This document shows positions 5,061 through 8,477 of a stretch of 8,477 bases of DNA, one piece after another. The notes under the pieces were generated by a model, which saw only the letters and a program-made list of their open reading frames with translations, searched no databases and was not told the DNA's origin. The position numbers and the translations under genes are program-made. The stretch is from JTS-RE9 sp964649195. Lineage in GTDB: Bacteria; Planctomycetota; Phycisphaerae; Phycisphaerales; Phycisphaeraceae. The DNA is taken from NCBI GenBank assembly GCA_964649195.1, contig CAZYPK010000190.1, forward strand, positions 1 through 8,477, given 5' to 3'. The first letter of the stretch is position 1. The number at the start of each line of letters is the position of its first letter.

Positions 5061-6581
5061 ATGTTCAATCGTACTCAACGCCGGTTCCACGGTCTGTTTC
5101 TTGTGCCCCTTGCGGCCTTGGCGCTGGCTGGGCCTGTTTCGGCGGTGACGGTCAACGTCGCCCGCGTCGGCACGGCCACGCAGTCCTCCACCCGCAACGG
5201 CAGCGCCACGGAGGGCGACATCGCCCAGGTCGCCGTTGATGGCAACACCAACGGCACCTTCGGCGGCGGCTCGGTCACCCACACCGCCAGCGCCGCCGAG
5301 CTCAACACCTTTTGGCGGGTGGACCTCAATGCCGACCGCGCCATTGATGATGTCATCCTGTTCAACCGCACCGACTGCTGCGGCACCCGGCTGAGCAACT
5401 TTGTCGTCTCCGTTCTCGACAGCGGCAACAACGTTGTCTCCTCGCAGGCCTTTGCCGGGACCGTCGGCGCCAACCAGTCCTTCAACTTCGGCGGCGTGAT
5501 CGGACGGACGGTGCAGGTTCAACTCAACCCGCAGAACCTTGACGCGGGCTCGGCGGGCGTCCTCTCCATCGCCGAGGTGCAGGTCTTCTCCGACATTGCC
5601 GACAACGACCCGCTCTTCTTCGCCCAGGGCCGCAACGTCGCCCGACTCGGCACCGCTTCGCAGTCGAGCACCCGCACCGGCCCGCTGGGCGCCGGCGGCG
5701 GCAACAAGGCCATCCTCGCCATCGATGGCAACACCAACGGCGCCTTCTCCGCCTTCCCCGACGGCGGTTCGGTCTCCCATACCAACAACGAACTGACCCC
5801 ATCCTGGACCGTGGACCTCAACGGCACGTTCAAGCTCGACAACCTCATCATTCACGAACGCACCGATGTGGGCCAGGACGCGCTGCTGAACAACTTCACC
5901 GTCTCGGTCCTCGATGCCGGGCTGAACGTCATTCACAGCCAGGTCGTCGCCGATGTCGCCACGCTCGCCCACCTGGCTCTTCCTTTTGACACGGAAGGCA
6001 AGTTTGTGCGCATCCAGATGAACGACACGGGTGCGGTCCGATCGCTCCAACTGGCCGAGGTGCAGATCTTCGGCGGCGAACTGGCCAACGTCGCCCGCAA
6101 CCCGCTGGCCGTCGCCAGCCAGTCCTCCACCGACTTCTCCGGCGATGCCGCCCGCGCCATCGACGGCATCACGGACGGCGTTTATGCCAGATCCAATTCC
6201 GTCACCCACACCGCCACGCAGAATAATCCGTTCTGGACGCTCGATCTGGGCGCCGACTTCAACATCGACGAAATCGTGCTCTTCAACCGCATGGAAGGAT
6301 TTGAAAACCGCCTTTCCGGCGCTGAAATCCGCCTCTTCAGCGAGCATGGCCAGGAATTGTTCCTCGCCACGCTGGGCGACACCACCGGTCTGGCATCCTT
6401 CCGCTTCGATGTCGAGGACATCCGGGCCCGCTCGCTTCAGATTCTCCTGCCCGGCAGCAACCGCGTTCTCTCCCTCGCCGAGGTGCAGGTGTACGGCGTC
6501 GCCTCCATCCCCGAGCCGGCGACCTTTGCCCTGCTGGGCCTTGGCGTCATCGGCCTGGTCCGCCGCCGCCGGCCGGCCTGA
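5061..6581 (+). CDS. Secreted protein with three fucolectin-like (F5/8 type C) domains and a PEP-CTERM sorting tail
   Basis: Predicted exported, surface-sorted carbohydrate-binding protein of 506 residues. A signal peptide spans about 1-28, with likely cleavage after VSA. Three homologous domains start with NVAR at residues 32, 192 and 343 and end with SLAEVQVYG-like strands. They resemble the fucolectin/tachylectin (FTP) branch of F5/8 type C domains. Domain 1 keeps His74 and R-T-D-CCGT-R (103-110), the fucose-site pattern with an adjacent Cys pair. Domain 2 has R-T-D at 267-269 but Ala274 in place of the last Arg. Domain 3 has R-M-E at 410-412 and Arg417. The tail is IPEP (483-486), a hydrophobic helix and RRRR, the exosortase-dependent PEP-CTERM signal. 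No exosortase gene is in the window. The frame is open from 4893, but ATG at 5061 is chosen because AAGGAGA (5050-5056) precedes it and the signal peptide starts there. The ligand is inferred, not shown. Confidence 0.9.
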   Translation: MFNRTQRRFHGLFLVPLAALALAGPVSAVTVNVARVGTATQSSTRNGSATEGDIAQVAVDGNTNGTFGGGSVTHTASAAELNTFWRVDLNADRAIDDVILFNRTDCCGTRLSNFVVSVLDSGNNVVSSQAFAGTVGANQSFNFGGVIGRTVQVQLNPQNLDAGSAGVLSIAEVQVFSDIADNDPLFFAQGRNVARLGTASQSSTRTGPLGAGGGNKAILAIDGNTNGAFSAFPDGGSVSHTNNELTPSWTVDLNGTFKLDNLIIHERTDVGQDALLNNFTVSVLDAGLNVIHSQVVADVATLAHLALPFDTEGKFVRIQMNDTGAVRSLQLAEVQIFGGELANVARNPLAVASQSSTDFSGDAARAIDGITDGVYARSNSVTHTATQNNPFWTLDLGADFNIDEIVLFNRMEGFENRLSGAEIRLFSEHGQELFLATLGDTTGLASFRFDVEDIRARSLQILLPGSNRVLSLAEVQVYGVASIPEPATFALLGLGVIGLVRRRRPA

Positions 6582-6614
6582 GCAACACGGAAATCCCTCG
6601 TTTCAATCCCCACG

Positions 6615-6641
6615 AAACCCCGGCATTGGCCGGGGTTTTTT
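6615..6641 (+). terminator. Rho-independent terminator of the PEP-CTERM gene
   Basis: CCCCGGC (6618-6624) pairs with GCCGGGG (6629-6635) around ATTG, extended by AAA/TTT to a 10-bp stem. Six T residues (6636-6641) follow. It starts 33 bases after the stop codon and separates this gene from the CotH gene. Confidence 0.92.
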
Positions 6642-6681
6642 CATTCGGGAACCCCGGCGAGAAAGCGCACCTTGATATGGA

Positions 6682-6706
6682 ATGCGGGAGCCGCATGTGG
6701 TATAGT
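6682..6706 (+). promoter_or_regulatory. Extended -10 promoter with overlapping palindrome ahead of the CotH gene
   Basis: TATAGT at 6701-6706, preceded by TGG, is a good extended -10 element. No -35 hexamer is found at 16-18 bases, as is common with extended -10 promoters. In the spacer, ATGCGG (6682-6687) and CCGCAT (6691-6696) form a perfect inverted repeat around GAG. It would cover about -31 to -17 relative to a start near 6713, so it could be an operator. It is followed by the leader hairpin at 6719-6733. Confidence 0.55.
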
Positions 6707-6718
6707 GATCCCCAAAAT

Positions 6719-6733
6719 CCCTGAAAAACAGGG
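6719..6733 (+). other. Hairpin in the CotH 5' leader
   Basis: CCCTG (6719-6723) and CAGGG (6729-6733) form a perfect 5-bp stem with an AAAAA loop, probably within the first bases of the transcript if the promoter at 6701 is used. It could stabilise the mRNA end. There is no T-run, so it is not a terminator. Confidence 0.4.
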
Positions 6734-6760
6734 CGTTTCAAGACCTTCGGCGAACCGATC

Positions 6761-8410
6761 ATGACCCCATCCCTTCGACGTTTTCAACTCGCGCTCCTTC
6801 TCGGCTTGCTGGTGTCGCTCGCCTTCGCGCTGCCGCCGGCGACCGGCATCATCACGCGGCAGGCCGTTGCGGCCGCGGCGCCGGTGCCGCCGCCGCCGCC
6901 GCCCAAGCCGGTCGATCCCAGCGATGCGTTTTTCAAGGAAGGCAAGATCCCGCAAATCAAGATCGTGCTCTCCAAGGAGCAGGCCGACAAGCTGCGGGCC
7001 AACCAGCGGGCCTATGTCGAGTGCGATCTGGTCATCGATGGACAGCCGGCGATCAGGAAGGTGCGCGTCAAGCTCAAAGGCGCCGCGGGCAGTTTCCGCA
7101 ACCTCGATGACCGTCCCGCCTTCACGCTGAACATGCCCAAGAAGTCGCCGTTTCACGGGCTGGACAAGTTTCACCTCAACAACTCGGTGCAGGATGAGTC
7201 GTATGTCTCCGAGCTGATCAGCTCGCAGATTTGCCGGGCGGCCGGCTACCCCGCGGCACGGGCCTCCCATGCCCGCGTCTGGCTCAATGACCGCGACCTG
7301 GGGTTCTACGGCCTCAAGGAGGGCTTCGATGAACACTTCCTCGCCCGCAACTTCGCCAGCGCCACCGGCAACCTCTACGACGGCGGCTTCTGCCAGGACA
7401 TCGACGCGGCCCTCGAACTCGACGAAGGCGAAGGCCCCGCTGATCGCCGCGATCTCAAGGCCCTCATCGCCGCCTGCCGGGAAGGGGATGTCAACAAACG
7501 CTGGGTCGAGATCGAAAAGAACCTCGATGTCGATATGTTCCTCAAGTTCGTCGCCCTCGAGCTGATGATGTCCCACTGGGATGGCTACGCCCAGAACCGC
7601 AACAACTACCGCGTCTATTTCCGGGGCGATGACAAGAAAGCCGTCTTCATGCCCCACGGCATGGACCAGATGTTCGGCGACGCCAACTTCTCCGTCTTCC
7701 ACGTCCCCGGCCCGATCGTCGCCGGCGGCGTGCTGAACAACCCCGTGTGGCGCGAGCGCTATCGCCAAATCGTGCGCGAACTGCTGCCGCTGTTCGAACC
7801 GGAAAAACTGCACGCCCAGATCGATGAAGCCCACAAGCGGATGCGCCCGGTCGTCGCGGCGATCCATGAGGATCGCGCCAAACATCTCGACCATCGCGTG
7901 CAGGATTTCAAGAACCGCGTGGCAGGCCGACATGCGGGCATCCTCCGCCAGTTCCCGCCTGAGCCAATCGCTTTCAATAAGGAAGGCTACGCGACGATCG
8001 AGAAATGGGAGGCCCGGGGCAACGGCGATGCGAAACTGGAGGTGAAACAGGTTGATGGCAAAGCGGTGCTGCTGATCGAAACCGGCCCAAGCAAGCAGTG
8101 CGACGCCTCCTTCCGCACCACGATTCGCCTGGCGCGCGGGCAATACCGCATCGAGGCGAAGGTGAAGGCGAAGGACATCGCCCCCATCGCCGATGGTCGC
8201 GGCGGCGGCGCGGGGATGCGCATCAGCGGCGGCAACCGCAACGAGCAGCCGCAGAACCAGGCCGCGGGCACCGGCGACTGGCAGACGGTCAGTTATCCCC
8301 TGGAGATCACCGATGAGCTGCGCGAAGTGGTCGTCGTGGCCGAGCTGCGCAGCACGGCAGGAAGCGCGATGTTCGATCAAGGCTCGCTGCGCGTGGTGCG
8401 GGTGAAGTGA
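6761..8410 (+). CDS. Secreted CotH-family protein kinase
   Basis: Predicted exported atypical kinase of the CotH family; Bacillus CotH phosphorylates spore coat proteins. The protein has 549 residues. A signal peptide lies at about 1-24 (RR followed by a leucine-rich core), then a proline-rich linker with six consecutive prolines (43-48). The kinase-like domain spans about 55-400: candidate ATP-binding Lys in VRVKLKG (101-107), PFHGLDKFHLNNSVQD (130-145), YGLKEGFD (183-190), the catalytic-loop-like SHWDGYAQNRNNYRVYF with Asp274 and Asn282 (271-287), and the metal-site-like PHGMDQMFG with Asp302 (298-306). Residues about 405-549 look like a beta-sandwich, possibly carbohydrate-binding (KWEARGNGDAKLEV, then DWQTVSYPLEI). 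No strong Shine-Dalgarno precedes ATG 6761, but it gives an intact signal peptide. The terminator before it and its own promoter make it a separate transcription unit. The kinase substrate is unknown. Confidence 0.9.
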   Translation: MTPSLRRFQLALLLGLLVSLAFALPPATGIITRQAVAAAAPVPPPPPPKPVDPSDAFFKEGKIPQIKIVLSKEQADKLRANQRAYVECDLVIDGQPAIRKVRVKLKGAAGSFRNLDDRPAFTLNMPKKSPFHGLDKFHLNNSVQDESYVSELISSQICRAAGYPAARASHARVWLNDRDLGFYGLKEGFDEHFLARNFASATGNLYDGGFCQDIDAALELDEGEGPADRRDLKALIAACREGDVNKRWVEIEKNLDVDMFLKFVALELMMSHWDGYAQNRNNYRVYFRGDDKKAVFMPHGMDQMFGDANFSVFHVPGPIVAGGVLNNPVWRERYRQIVRELLPLFEPEKLHAQIDEAHKRMRPVVAAIHEDRAKHLDHRVQDFKNRVAGRHAGILRQFPPEPIAFNKEGYATIEKWEARGNGDAKLEVKQVDGKAVLLIETGPSKQCDASFRTTIRLARGQYRIEAKVKAKDIAPIADGRGGGAGMRISGGNRNEQPQNQAAGTGDWQTVSYPLEITDELREVVVVAELRSTAGSAMFDQGSLRVVRVK

Positions 8411-8477
8411 AAGCGGGGGAAGCTGGGAGGGCGAGGCCACTGCATTCACGGTCTCATTTCCATCGGTTCACTGCAAA
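8411..8477. other. Spacer after the CotH gene with a copy of the repeat core
   Basis: This tail holds GGGAGGGCGAGGC at 8425-8437, the exact reverse complement of 38-50 at the other end of the window. No terminator hairpin is visible before the window ends. Confidence 0.55.

Noticed and set aside
4944..6347. Long open frame (467 residues) opposite the PEP-CTERM gene
   Set aside because: Low-complexity V/G/A/D-rich translation, no motif, and fully antisense to a well-supported gene.
6641..8449. Long open frame (602 residues) on the minus strand opposite the CotH gene
   Set aside because: It is a shadow caused by high-GC codon bias. It has no recognisable domain, and the plus strand carries clear CotH motifs and a signal peptide.

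Overview
The window is GC-rich bacterial chromosome and most likely comes from a planctomycete (Planctomycetota, possibly Phycisphaerae). This is an inference from three things: a secreted protein with a PEP-CTERM tail, a CotH-type secreted kinase, and intergenic spacers full of short GC-rich hairpins and repeats. No rRNA or other marker gene is present to confirm it. I see five real protein genes.

Layout. At 1-204, a six-copy 16-bp tandem repeat lies upstream of a GntP-family permease gene (205-1596, +), which starts at TTG behind a strong ribosome binding site. A hairpin-rich spacer (1597-1725) separates it from the convergent gatB (3231-1726, -). A 439-bp gap holds a 254-bp element with 22-bp inverted ends and nested internal stems (3398-3651). 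It is followed by rnk (4114-3671, -), a GreA/B-like RNA polymerase-binding regulator. A gene-poor spacer of about 950 bp (4115-5060) carries a terminator-like hairpin directly ahead of rnk, a 16-bp tandem duplication, a perfect 18-bp stem and a second short inverted-repeat element. Rightward of it are a three-domain fucolectin-like PEP-CTERM protein (5061-6581, +) with a strong terminator, then a secreted CotH-family kinase (6761-8410, +) with its own extended -10 promoter overlapped by a palindrome.

How the genes relate. The window is a run of mostly independent transcription units rather than one pathway. rnk and gatB share a strand and could be co-transcribed through the 254-bp element, but their products (transcription-related and tRNA amidation) have no obvious joint role. 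The two right-hand genes both encode exported proteins, one sugar-binding and surface-sorted and one a predicted extracytoplasmic kinase. A terminator and a promoter separate them, so they are not an operon. No phage, CRISPR, transposase, rRNA or tRNA gene was found.

Most unusual content. The spacers hold the unexplained material. Best is the 254-bp element at 3398-3651, which could be a MITE or a structured RNA. Next are the hairpin with a T-rich tail placed between promoter and start codon of rnk, and the 88-bp inverted-repeat element at 4770-4857. No clear new multi-gene system is visible.
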